DNA of 64,000 nucleotides, taken from Ooceraea biroi. Lineage: Eukaryota > Arthropoda > Insecta > Hymenoptera > Formicidae. A program made the translations under genes and the position numbers. The stretch is from positions 1,798,001 through 1,862,000 of the forward strand of contig NC_039508.1 of assembly GCF_003672135.1 (NCBI RefSeq), written 5' to 3'. This document shows, piece by piece, positions 47,201 through 58,368 of the stretch (position 1 is its first letter; each line of letters begins with the position of its first letter). The notes beneath the pieces were generated by a model. It was not told the origin of the DNA and searched no databases. It was given only the letters and a program-made list of their open reading frames with translations.

Positions 47201-50200
47201 TTTTGGAACTGTTCGTTACGTCACCTTCGCCGAACGTTGAATCCGTGATCTAAAGATAAAGAAGAGAGAGAGGAGGGGAATTCGCAAGAATTTGCGTAAC
47301 CTCGACCAGTGCAACCTTCTCATTGGATAGAAAGCGCTCGAAAGTTCGCGAAAGTACGAGAGTGACTTTGCAGCGTGAGTGCATAGTTTTCGTGGTATGA
47401 ACGTGATCTCTGTGACCATGTGACCTCTCTCTCTCTATGATTCACAAATACATATCATTGAATATATAATATATTCTAACAAGAGGAAATATAGAAGAGA
47501 AGAAGTACTTCTTATTGAAATTGCAGAAGAACAAGAAGAGAAAATTTCAGAGATTGCACAAAATTGATATAATCAACGTACAACGGAATATTATGCAGGA
47601 AAGGAATTTTTTTCTCCTAGAAAAAGGAGCGTTAAACGTACAGGAAGAGGGAGAAAACGCATCGAGTAGAACGGAGCAATAAGAAAGAAACGATAGAAGG
47701 AACAAGTCGAAACAGTTAAAAATACGTAAAAAAAGACTGTGCATTGCATACATTGTGTAAGAGTGTGCATAGCGTGACTGATTTCACCCTGCACCCAGCA
47801 GCGAGCGGCACCGGGCACGGCAGATTCCACGCGGCGAGCGTGTGCGTGACCACGTGACTAGCGATTGCAGCTGATTGATCGCAGCCATATAAAAGCATGT
47901 ATTCCTTGAAAAAACCGGGACTTTTCCAGCATGATAGTATCCCACCCGCGTGTCAGGTGTGCGAGGAATTCCTACAGGGTTACCATGAACTCTTGCAACG
48001 GGTGAGTAGAATGTCCTGGCGATGGTATATGGAGGAGCTCAAATCTCGTCAAATTTCTTAAGATTGGTTGCTTTCGAGTAATATATAGTTAGCCAACGCG
48101 TGCCTGGAAAAAGAAAGTGCGAGATGGATGATTGAAACTGGGGAGTGAAAGTGAGTCTGGAATGTGAATTTCAGAAATTGTTCACGTGCGACCTTTAATT
48201 TGCATATTCTGGATTATGTAAAAATTCTATGTTAAATCTAACTTAAAAAATGTATCTGACGTTAATTTATAATGTAGTCAATCTTATCGCTCGAAATTTT
48301 TATCATTATTTTGTTGCTCGTTACGACACTGCGTATTATTGTACGGTGCACCGAATGCACAGTGATTTATATTTTCACAAACCAAGTCCAAGAGCGATTT
48401 CGCAAAATTATTACGTCACCTTATACTTGCTAAATGGTAGAATTCACGTGGGCAAAGATGTTCCTCACGATTGTATGTATTTATGTGTGCCATTAAATTG
48501 GCATGTTAATTATACGATTATTATGCAAATATTTGCATGGTTGAAAAAGTTTTAAAAACAGATGCGTTATATTCAAAATGGTTCGAGTTTCACTCGTGGA
48601 AAGAACCAGTTGAGACGAAACGTACGCGATGAAAAGTTCAAAGGTACACATATGTGGATACTGTGCCAAGTGCCAATACTGATGCCGAGTTCTTGAAATT
48701 TTATATTGTCAAAGTAGTGCGTGCTTGTACACACACTATGCATTTAGGGAGAGGAAGAGAAATTATGTGAATCAATATTAATATAAATTAATTATTTGAT
48801 GAAAATGTCAAATAATTTTCTTATGAAAATAGACATAATTGCATAGCAACAGTATTGAAATAGTTCTGTATTATTAAATACGTTTAAGTAATTACTTTCT
48901 GATACGTTATTTACGACGAATATTTTTATGCGACTAAAAAAATCTTTTTTTTGAGCCCTGACTTTGGCGTGAATTCGGTATGCGAGGCTCTGTACATCAG
49001 AACACACGTCAATTTTGTAATGCAATATCCGTAACTCGATAGCCTTATCATACGTAACTCAGATTTCATTCGTCGAAACGCTACACGATAATACTTGGCA
49101 TTTTACCGCGATCGATAGTGATCCAAGTAACACACATGTTTCCACGTACACACATGTTTCACAAAGATCGAACAAGTAGTTGAACAATAATCTATAATTC
49201 TGATTAATCGAGTTTGCCATTCACGATGTTAAAGATCGATCAGTCATCTACTCGGAAACTGATAAGCAATACTTGGCTGTTGCCAAAGTATAGAAAGTTT
49301 AATTTCATTACTCTTGTTAATATTGACCATTAATCCTATATTCATTCTTCACTTTTTAATCACGATCTCTTTCTCTTTTTAGTACATGGACATCGGCGAG
49401 GACATTGGCGTCCCCGAAGAGTTCACCAAGGGCGAGATGGTATCGGGGATGTGGTGGCGGCATTTATTATCGGGTGGTATAGCGGGTGCAGTGTCGCGCA
49501 CTTGCACCGCACCCCTTGACCGCATCAAGGTTTACCTGCAGGTGAATTTTATTTACGCATCACGAATCTTGTTAAAGATCCTCTGCGGGGTGCATCTTGT
49601 TCTTGGATCCTTGAATTTACTATTATGAATTATCTATAGAAAATCTGCGAAAATCTATATTCACGTGTAGTGATGAAAATTGGAACATGATACAATTTGT
49701 TTGAATGGCTATTAAAATTCAAGTGAAAATATTATTTGTGGTAGACTGGATAATAGTAAATTCAAGAGGACCGCAGTCTTCAAGTCTATACACACATATT
49801 TATTATGTAACATATGAAAAAGAAAAGAATTCGTTTATGATGACATATCGAGCGAGCGAGTAAGTGTTTAGTATGTTTTAATACGACGAGAGAACCGTCC
49901 GATCATCCTTACAGGTCCACGGCACACGACACTGCAATATCATGAGTTGCTTCAGGTACATGTTGCGCGAGGGTGGCATTAGGAGCCTATGGCGCGGCAA
50001 TGGCATTAACGTGCTAAAAATCGGCCCGGAGACAGCGCTCAAATTCATGGCGTACGAGCAGGTGAAACGGGCGATCAAATCGGACAACGAGGCATGCGAG
50101 CTCGGGCTCTACGAGCGATTCTGCGCTGGCTCCATGGCCGGTGGCATCAGCCAATCGGCCATCTACCCTCTCGAGGTACGCCCTATGACTGAAGATCATT

Positions 50201-51208
50201 AATTTGACAATCTAACTAGGATACTAGGAAATCTTGCTTACTTTGGAAGAACTCCTACAAAGCCTAGACGGAAATTAATAAAAATGCGTGATAAACAATT
50301 CGGCAGGTACTGAAGACGAGACTCGCGTTACGGAAAACGGGCGAATTCAACGGTATGATCGATGCGGCGAAGAAGATATATAGGCAGGGTGGCTTAAAGT
50401 CTTTCTACAGAGGCTACATACCCAATTTGATAGGCATACTTCCCTATGCTGGCATCGACCTAGCTGTCTATGAGGTAAGTGTATATTGAAAGAAGAAACC
50501 TTAGACTGCTGTCCAAGTTTCCGCGATGAGCTTCATGTAAAATACGATGCATTTGCAGACATTGAAAAATAGTTATTTACGTACACACGATAAGAAAGAA
50601 CAGCCGGCGTTTTGGATTTTATTGCTCTGCGGCACTGCGTCAAGTACGGCAGGTCAGGTATGCTCGTATCCACTGGCATTGGTACGGACGCGATTGCAAG
50701 CTGAGATTGCGTCCGATCGCTCGTCCAATACTATGACCGGCGTTTTTAAAGATATCGTTAGCCGCGAAGGAATACGCGGTTTATACCGTGGACTCACGCC
50801 CAACTTTCTCAAGGTACTATAATATATATATAACATAAATTATATCGAAATATTAATATAATCGATATTTGTTTTTCTCTAATTCATATTTAATTTGTAT
50901 TAAACGAATTTTCTAATTCATATTTAATTTGTATTAAATGAATTCTCTAATTCATATTTAATTCATATTTAAATGTGTTTCTCTACTAGAATGCAAAGAT
51001 ATACTTTTCCGAGCCAAGAAAAGCAATTGATTGTTAATTTCAATATGAACCATATTTTATATAGAAGTAAACTGGTTTGCTCTGTAATAAGATCAAGAGT
51101 ATTTTTAAGAAATTTTCTTTTTCTTTTATACAGGTCGCACCTGCCGTGTCCATCAGCTATGTGGTATATGAACATTTCCGACAAGCACTGGGCGTTAACA
51201 TGACGTGA
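44279..51208 (+). CDS. SCaMC: Calcium-dependent mitochondrial ATP-Mg/phosphate carrier SCaMC (SLC25A24/25 type), long form
   Basis: Nine exons join in frame to about 490 residues: 44279-44506, 44905-45031, 45270-45357, 45609-45720, 49383-49541, 49915-50175, 50307-50474, 50559-50813 and 51134-51208. The N-terminal half has four EF-hand loops: DLDGNGRIDVHD, DRTKSGDISLAE, DKNRDGKIDLEE and DQDGSLNISFNE. The C-terminal half has the three mitochondrial carrier repeats, with signatures PLDRIKVYLQ, PLEVLKTRLA and PLALVRTRLQ. The third has Ala in place of the usual acidic residue, which I recall as normal for this subfamily. The family exchanges ATP-Mg for phosphate across the inner mitochondrial membrane when cytosolic Ca2+ rises. 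Intron 4 is 3.7 kb and includes an apparent second first exon, so the gene probably makes two forms. Confidence 0.95.
45932..45939. promoter_or_regulatory. Perfect cAMP response element TGACGTCA in SCaMC intron 4
   Basis: The full palindromic CRE sits inside the 10-bp palindrome GTGACGTCAC, about 210 bases past exon 4, in a CpG-rich patch (about 45.84-46.01 kb) within AT-rich intron. It could serve an internal promoter for the short form. Motif match only. Confidence 0.4.
47897..48001 (+). CDS. SCaMC: Alternative first coding exon of SCaMC (short form without EF hands)
   Basis: ATG 47897 opens a 35-codon frame (MYSLKKPGLFQ...YHELLQR) that ends at a strong donor, CGG/GTGAGTAG, in phase 0. Exon 5 at 49383 starts in phase 0, so it splices cleanly to YMDIGEDIGVPEEF and would give about 340 residues holding the whole carrier domain but none of the EF hands. 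An in-frame TGA lies 21 bases upstream, so the Met is the true first one. Vertebrate SCaMC genes are known to have comparable alternative N-termini. TATAAAAG sits only two bases before this ATG; if used as a TATA box, transcripts would start inside the frame and translation would begin at the Met in exon 5. The surrounding sequence contains a CACGTG near 47851. Confidence 0.6.
50880..50971. repeat. 34-bp AT-rich tandem repeat, about 2.7 copies, in SCaMC intron 8
   Basis: Units start with TAATTCATATTTAATTTGTA at 50880 and 50914, with a partial third copy at 50948. They differ by a few bases. Confidence 0.8.
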
Positions 51209-51684
51209 TGAACATGCATGCTAGGTGACTGATTAAATTCAATTAACTTATTCTCCTCCTCTCTTTCTCTCTCTTGTCTTTCTTTCTCTTTTCCTATCCT
51301 ACTATAAAATAATCATCGATATGGCGAATGATCGTTGATAGCTGCGTTAATGGCAACATCGATGAACGAATGATGAAGAGGAGACGTTTTCCTTCAAGGG
51401 TGAATAAAAGGGTGAATAAAAGAAATGTCGATCTTTATATTTATTATTATTGCTAACTAGAAAAGCTGCTTCACGCAAGCATTCTATCTCGCAGTTGTTT
51501 TTATTATTTATTAGGGTACTTTAACGTATTTTTAATATTTTGATATATTAATAAATTATATAAAAACACCTGCGAATTATATATAGAGAACGTTATAATT
51601 ATTATATTAGCGGACAATAGTTGTGTATATTGTCATAACAGAATGATGTTTGATTTCGGAGAGTAAATACAGTACAAAATATGA

Positions 51685-51690
51685 AATAAA
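51685..51690 (+). terminator. Candidate poly(A) signal of SCaMC
   Basis: AATAAA about 480 bases past the SCaMC stop codon. Confidence 0.45.
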
Positions 51691-54614
51691 AAGTATTATG
51701 TAATCGTTACATTTTTTTATAACCAAATACATGAGCAAGTTTTGAGTGACAGCGATCAAAGATATGGAAGGGCCAGTTTTCGATTATTATCTAGTATACA
51801 AAATTGTTTTATCGATACAAACATTCAAAGTCAATGCAAAAGATAAAATTAAATATAATTATTGATAAATTATATTATTAATTGTACATTTTGGAGTTAT
51901 AATTTTTATTGATACATTACAAAGTAAATTATTTAAGATAATAGTACGTTTTTGTAAATGTTTTCTTATTTATTCTTTAAATTAGTATAATGTAAACATT
52001 AGCAAAAATTATTAGACATTTATGTAACATGCAAACATAATTTTTCAAATTCATACAAATAAATTCTTTTATATAATAATTAATATCCTTAAACTTAAAA
52101 ATTTTGTAATTTTGTCGTTAGCAAGTTTATCGTATCCAGACTTGAGTGCCTCCAAATATAAATTACATATGTTGTTAGAAATTTGTAAAAACGATAGACT
52201 ATCGGCTTAATGAAAGATGGTATTTGCAATTTTCGTGTCTGGCGAATGGAGGATCGTGTTATAAACAAATACTGTGATATGTATATGACTGTAAGCTGAA
52301 TTTCCATATGAGTTCTCAACTACTTTCTAAGTTAATTACGAAATTATTACTTTGCAAACTGTATGTAAAATAATGTATAATTTATCTTGTAATTTCGAGA
52401 TATTGATTGTTGCGTGTTGTAAATCGCAGGGCGCTCCTATTTCGTACCGATCTTATTTGTTAATACTTTGTATAATATGTGTATCAGTTTTCAACGGCCG
52501 CTGCAATTTACTATTACGTTACGATTCATTCCCCTAGATATCTTTCGCAAATTTCACGGGCTTGTGAGCTGTATGTAAATTATGTATTTATATGTATTAT
52601 AAATATGTACAGTGCGTTATGTCGATATGTTGTTTCTCAACGAATATTCGGAGCATAGCGATGATAATTCGCATATAATAAACACTCGTTATTCTGAAGA
52701 TAAATACGATAAACTGTAAGAAGAAAATTTTCATTCTAATTCTATTTTAATTTGTAAAAAGATCAATCATGTTTTATCCGATTTAATCCAACAGAAATTA
52801 TGCAATAAAATAAGCATCACTCAAAAGATTATAAATTGTACGATATCTCCTTCTTTAAATTGAATTTTATAATTAACTTTTTAGTAGAGATTTACTCTTT
52901 AGTAATATAATACCTCTCCTGGAAAAACAAGAACTTTTCTATTCATTTCCTTACTACTATTATTATTTACTACTATTTATTTAATATTAGAGGAATTTTA
53001 GAATTCTTGATATAGTCATACACGGGTTATCAAATCATATTACAGAATTTTCCCACAAAATCGCGTGGCTGTGTGTATATATGTGTGCATGTATGCATGG
53101 GTGTGTATGTATGTACAGATTATATAATATTGAATATTGAATACGCTATACTTTTCCACGTTTTTATTCTGTCGAGCGAAAAAATAGTATTTAGCCAGAA
53201 AACTGTTATTACTATTATTAAATTATTTCAAATAATTATATATGTGCATATATGATATAGCCGCTTCAAATACAGGATTTTTATATATATAAAACAAGAC
53301 TTTGTGTCCATTTTACGTATTTATAGAGAATTTATTTCATGTACAAATAGTCTATATTTTAAATTATATATTATATTTATTTACTAAATAAAAATATACC
53401 TTTAAATCCTGACTAGTCGATCGTTGATCGTCTCAACTAACTCGTACTACCTCACTTTTTAGCCAGTCAGTGAAGGTTTGATTTTATTAAAATTAATTTT
53501 TTAAACTTAATTCGAGCGATAAGAAAATCTTTTCCATCTATACTAAGTCATATAAAAATTTAATATTATAACTCGGTTTATATCGCAAAATATAAACTCT
53601 GTTTTTTTTGTCGTAATTGCTTTGCATTAAAACAGATGTAGCAAGATCTTTTACCAGAAGGAGACATGCGTAACGATAAAACCACGAATTTATTAAATTT
53701 ATTTTTTATTCAAAATTTTGTGCCCTTTTTAATTGCAATATATCACAAAAAGCAATGTATATGTATTATGGTATCATTATATGTATTATCATGATACATG
53801 TTTCCTTCTACTAATAAACTCTTTTTTTGATTTTCCTTTTTTCTCACTTTCTTTAAGCATGCCGTTGAATGCATATGTATAAATTTATCAAACGATATAA
53901 TAAGATATATAAAATAATGCAAAACTTGGCATAACAACATTTTTACGCATATATAATAATGCTCTGTATAACATAATAAGATAATAATAACAAGAGATAC
54001 TACTAAAATTTAGTACAACGTACCTATACGGCAAATAATAACATCACAATTAATAAAGATTTTTAAACCTATAGTGAAACGGTTAAAAGAAATAATCCTT
54101 TCCAATAATCTTTAAATAGTTTTTTCAACAATTACATTACCATTTTGGCAAATAATAATTGCAAATTGGATATGCCAATAGTAATAAAATAATTAACAAA
54201 ACTCTTACTGTTCTGAATGATCAACAGTAACAAATTATTATAACAGTATTAATAAAACGCTTCTTCTTCTAAGATTTCTTTTGTTGGAGAATAGATTGCT
54301 GTCTTTGAGGTAATTCGCATGTTACGTTTATGTGCGTGTGTGTGGTTTAAAAATTGTTAATCTTGATTGTTACGCTTCAATAATAAATATATAAAAAAAA
54401 ACGTGATGTATGATTACATTCTCTATTCATTTAAATGCTTGCAAATCATACCGATTCGCACAATGAAATTATGGAAGTAGTTTCATTATTCAACGCCATA
54501 TCATGCGAATATTTATAATAAAAAAATCATTTCATTTAATATATAAATAATATTTTAATTTTCAATATTTTTCTTATTAAATTACACATTTCATTGACAA
54601 AAATGCAAATCTTA

Positions 54615-54620
54615 TTTATT
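54615..54620 (-). terminator. Candidate poly(A) signal of 6-phosphogluconolactonase
   Basis: AATAAA on the minus strand about 300 bases past the stop codon. Confidence 0.4.
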
Positions 54621-54920
54621 TTCTTATCAATTCTATATTCTTACAATCTCTGCAGATTAATTTATGATAGTAGAAGTGGACGTATCGCTTTCCCATAAAC
54701 GATATCGTTGAGCAATATCAGTCAAAAATTGCGAATACGAATCAATTTCGCGTACTGTGATCACCATCGTGCGTTAAGAATTTGATTTTGTAATAGAAGC
54801 GCGTTTAAAAAAAAAAGAAGAAAAAGACGAACCCAAAAAAGCTTCAAGTGGAATTACAGCGCGATCTTAATATATGGAACGTTGTATTGCAGTCTCTTCG
54901 ATCGCCGATCTTGCCGTCCT

Positions 54921-56510
54921 TCACTCTGTATTGTGTAATCTGCTGGCTGCTTCTTGATCCAGTAGCCAGAAAAGCGTGCCATCGACTGGTTCTACTCTGG
55001 TGGCTGGTAAATCCTTTTTGTCTCTCAAGACTTTCTGTAAACGATACAACAAAACTCTAATGTAGATATAGTTTAAAAAAGGTGCGTAAGGTGGTAAACA
55101 ACCTATTAACAATGTGTATCCCATTGAAAAAGCATTTTCCAAAGTTTTCTATGTGATATATACAGGGTGAGGCACCTAAAACAGGCCACCTGAATATCTC
55201 GGCTGTTATTGGTGATAGAAAAAAATGTGTCAGACCAAACTTGCATGGTTTCGAGGGACACATAATTTGTTTTAAATAGTTTTTTATTAGGTGGACGCGT
55301 AGAGGTCATATGAAGGTCAACTTCGTTTGTTTAAATGGTATGATATGTTTTTTTACGTACCATCTAGTAGAGCGTTTGAAGATGCGCACATTGATCTACG
55401 GGTAAAAATCATTCAAGGTCACTGAAGGCTAAAATTTCTAAGTGCTAGAACTTTTCATTTTTGAATTTACGGTATTTTCAATAGCAGAGAACTCTAGGCA
55501 ATATAAACAATAATGATAACAACAACTCAGAACTTCGCGGAAAAAGAAAAAATTTCTAAGGGCTAGAACTTTTTCATTTCTGAGTTTACAGTATTTTTAA
55601 TAGCAGAGAACTCTAGGCAATATAAAGTAAATTATTTTCCCTTGCAGTTGGCCTTCAGTGACCTTGAATGATTTTTTACTCGTAGATCAATGTGCGCATC
55701 TTCAAACGCTCTACTAGATGGTACGTAAAAAAACATATCATACCATTTAAACAAACGAAGTTGACCTTCATATGACCTCTACGCGTCCACCTAATAAAAA
55801 ACTATTTAGAACAAATTATGTGTCCCTCGAAACCATGCAAGTTTGGTCTGACACATTTTTTTCTATCACCAATAACAGCCGAGATATTCAGGTGGCCTGT
55901 TTTAGGTGCCTCACCCTGTATACTTGTCGAAGCAAAATTTTCTATTTTTCTATTCGTTTCGTCGCATTGATCCAATGAAATTGAAATTGAAGAGGCAGCC
56001 CATCCTCCCTAGTTCGAAAAAAATGTACCCGCGCGACTATCTCTATCAAAAAGTCCTTTTTTAATGCAAAAATTAAAATCTAATTCAAGTTAGCTATAAA
56101 GCAATCTAAATTAATCGTATAATTAACTGATGGAAAACATAAGCTTCATAATTACTTCAACGATCTCGGCCTTGCCAGCGCCAGTAGCGATGAATACACA
56201 CATGCGAGCATTATTGATCACTGGCATGGTGAGGCTGATTCTACTGGATGGAGGTTTCGGCGAATTCAGCTCCCATGTAACCCACATATTCTCGTCGTCG
56301 AGAGTTCGGTGACCCGGAAAAAGCGAGCATGTATGCCCATCCTGGCCCAGGCCTAACAGCAGGCAATCAAACCTTGGTAATCTGTCCGGCGGGAAGAAGA
56401 AGGCCATTTTTTTAATGTAATCCTTCGCCGCGTTCTCGGCTATAAATACATATAAATGAATAAATAAATAAATAAATAAACAAATTACAAAATAACAGAT
56501 AATAATGAGG

Positions 56511-56552
<42 letters not shown>

Positions 56553-57483
56553 AAAAAGAATCATAAATATGAGCAAAGATATAGAAATAATGAAACGTAT
56601 GGAAATCATATAATATGTATGTAATAAATAAATAGCAACAATAACGAAGAAAAATATATTCACGTTTCCAACGAGTGTCATATTATAAAAATAGAAATCA
56701 ATCGCTGCTTACACACCATTGAGTTCTGGATCGACTTTTATGAATTGCTCCTCAGTGACGGGTACCTTTCCAATAAAATTCGTTTTATAGAGACCAAAAT
56801 TGGACTCTGGATCTTCCAGAGGTACCACCCGCTCGTCACAGAAGAAGAAACGCCACTTGCTCCAGTCAGTCGCAATGTTAGGCAAGCATTTGGCTAACAG
56901 TTCTACCATCGAACCACCTAAACAACAAATTAACAATTAGAGAAAATTACAATGTTATTTTATCAATGTTCTCGCATACATTAGATAATTCTTTTAACGC
57001 TTTTAAACATTTTCCGCAAATGTTCGTCGCAATCTCTCTTAAATGATTTTCTATGTTGTAATGAGTGCAGCACGCGTTAACACGAGGAAATCTGGAGGAA
57101 ATGGTTCTCAGAGAAATTGGAAAAAAAAGTGTCACGTATCGCGCGCATGAGCACGGGAATCTGACTGTTGGCAAAACTAAGAACACAAGAGTCACTTCTG
57201 CATGACTACGACGGAAAAATATCTCTCGGCGCTGATGAATACGTAAAGCATCATACACATAGATTATGGGAAACGTATGAAAACCATAAAACATAAAATG
57301 TGCAAGTAAAAAGGTGCGAAAAAGGAAAAGAGAATATTGAAAGAAGTTTTTCCCATCACCTGATACTCCAAATCGAAAGATTCGATCATCACGTGAGATC
57401 GCGTCGTCGGCAGCGCGGGCAACGAGGTTAGATATCCGCGAAAGCAATTGCTCTTCATCGGTGGCCACTACTACCTCTGTCAT
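54921..57483 (-). CDS. Pgls: 6-phosphogluconolactonase (pentose phosphate pathway)
   Basis: Four exons join in frame to 240 residues, the usual length: 57360-57483, 56717-56917, 56156-56439 and 54921-55034. Exon 1 gives MTEVVVATDEEQL. The FRFGVSG/GGSMVELLA join restores the sugar-phosphate-binding glycine loop. FFCDERVVPLEDPESNFGLY and LLLGLGQDGHTCSLFPGH are the family active-site motifs, and FWLLDQEAASRL is the C-terminal helix. The enzyme hydrolyses 6-phosphogluconolactone to 6-phosphogluconate in the cytosol, the second oxidative step of the pathway. The last intron (55035-56155) is enlarged by an inserted element with long inverted repeats. Reading past the exon-3 donor would stop after about 10 residues, so the last coding exon depends on correct splicing across that hairpin-forming intron. 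Confidence 0.93.
55163..55918. mobile_element. MITE-like element with about 267-bp terminal inverted repeats
   Basis: Two nearly identical inverted arms, 55163-55429 and 55651-55918, begin and end CAGGGTGAGGCACC and its complement. They are flanked by TA, or by TATA if the duplication is four bases (55159-55162 and 55919-55922). Between them are two imperfect direct repeats of about 78 bp (55431-55507 and 55549-55626). There is no transposase; the frames open in both arms are the same sequence read in opposite directions. It lies in the last intron of 6-phosphogluconolactonase. The family is not identified: ends of this CAGGGTG type occur in Tc1/mariner-related non-autonomous elements, which would fit the TA. 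Confidence 0.88.
56514..56549. repeat. (AT)n microsatellite in a Pgls intron
   Basis: A long TA/AT run between exons 2 and 3 of 6-phosphogluconolactonase. Confidence 0.85.
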
Positions 57484-58364
57484 TTTGTACGTTATGAGCG
57501 AGAGGAAAATTATACGGCGCACGTACGGAATTTTTCAAACGGGACAGATGCCGAGACGCGTATGCGCTATGTCGCCGGTTCGCACTGCACACGCGATGCT
57601 CTACCTCTACGTTCTACGTCCGTTTTCCAGAATCCACATCTGCACCTCCTTTACACTTTTGCACTTTCTGCTGCAGTGTATACCGTAGTACGAACGTGGC
57701 TCGATATAGAGGTTAAGTGAGCTCCTCCGTTCTGTAACGATAACGATCGACCTGTTATTTAATAATCAAAAAACGTGCAATAATTCGTGCAATCCGTATT
57801 TTCTAAATAATTTCCGGGATACGTATTTCTTCTTGTTATCGTAAAAATTCTATTAATTGGAGCCATTGGAACATTGGAATTATTTGTCATTGCCCACCTG
57901 TCACTGTCATATAGGTTAGTTATTAGATTATAATCTTACAATTTATATATATATATATATATATTGATCCTGAAACTCTTGAAATGTGAAACTCTTTTCA
58001 ACTTACATAATAAGACACTCCTCAAGCATTTCAGATACTCGCGAAATTCTCGTTCTTGTCAATGATATCTAGCATCTACATGTAATGTGAAAACATTTAA
58101 TTAGTATGTAGAAAAATGTAAAATTATAGTGACTTAAATCTGATAAATGTAATTAATAAATGGGAATAAAAATTACATTTTATGACGATATGTCGCCATT
58201 GAGACACGCGCTAATTTTCTGAACATTCCACAAGCAGATGAGGCAGATGCAAAAGATAACAAGGATTGGTTCAGTGGCTTATCATGTCCACCTTTAAAAC
58301 CAGGAAACAAACGTGCTTATTACGAACAATTAAACTATCCAGATAACGCATGCAGTTTCCTTGA
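57484..58364. other. Divergent region between 6-phosphogluconolactonase and ABHD13
   Basis: The two genes start head to head. The left part is CpG-rich promoter-like DNA. An (AT)n run lies near 57945-57964. The right end, 58186-58368, holds an unexplained coding-like frame described separately. Confidence 0.5.
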
Positions 58365-58368
58365 ATGA
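58186..58368 (+). other. Coding-like open frame ending in ATGA overlap with the ABHD13 start
   Basis: A frame without Met stays open for 60 codons from 58186 to TGA 58366. It has a protein-like composition: DNKDWFSGLSCPPLKPGNKR, then AYYEQLNYPDNACSFLE. An AG suitable as an acceptor ends at 58237. Its stop codon overlaps the candidate ABHD13 ATG (58365) as ATGA. ATG 58190 lies in a neighbouring frame that runs 10 codons to TGA 58220, and a single extra base in the T run 58215-58218 would link the two. I do not recognise the product. It could be the last exon of a small gene, an upstream frame of a two-cistron mRNA, or chance. Confidence 0.35.

Larger units (their letters stand above)
51209..54920. 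other. Gene-free stretch between SCaMC and 6-phosphogluconolactonase
   Basis: AT-rich with no coding region seen. The left part is the SCaMC 3'UTR and the right part includes the 3'UTR of the lactonase gene. A TG-rich patch lies near 53069-53112. Confidence 0.55.

Noticed and set aside
46817..47248. 143-codon plus-strand frame in SCaMC intron 4
   Set aside because: Overlapping open frames on both strands and no recognisable domain; more likely GC-rich non-coding or 5'UTR sequence.
55106..55978. Two nearly identical 67-68-residue proteins in opposite orientation
   Set aside because: They are the two arms of the same inverted repeat read in mirror image; no known protein family and no start context.
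57448..57720. Plus-strand frame of 90 codons across the start of 6-phosphogluconolactonase
   Set aside because: Largely antisense to exon 1 and promoter; its phase does not match the acceptor of the coding-like frame at 58237.
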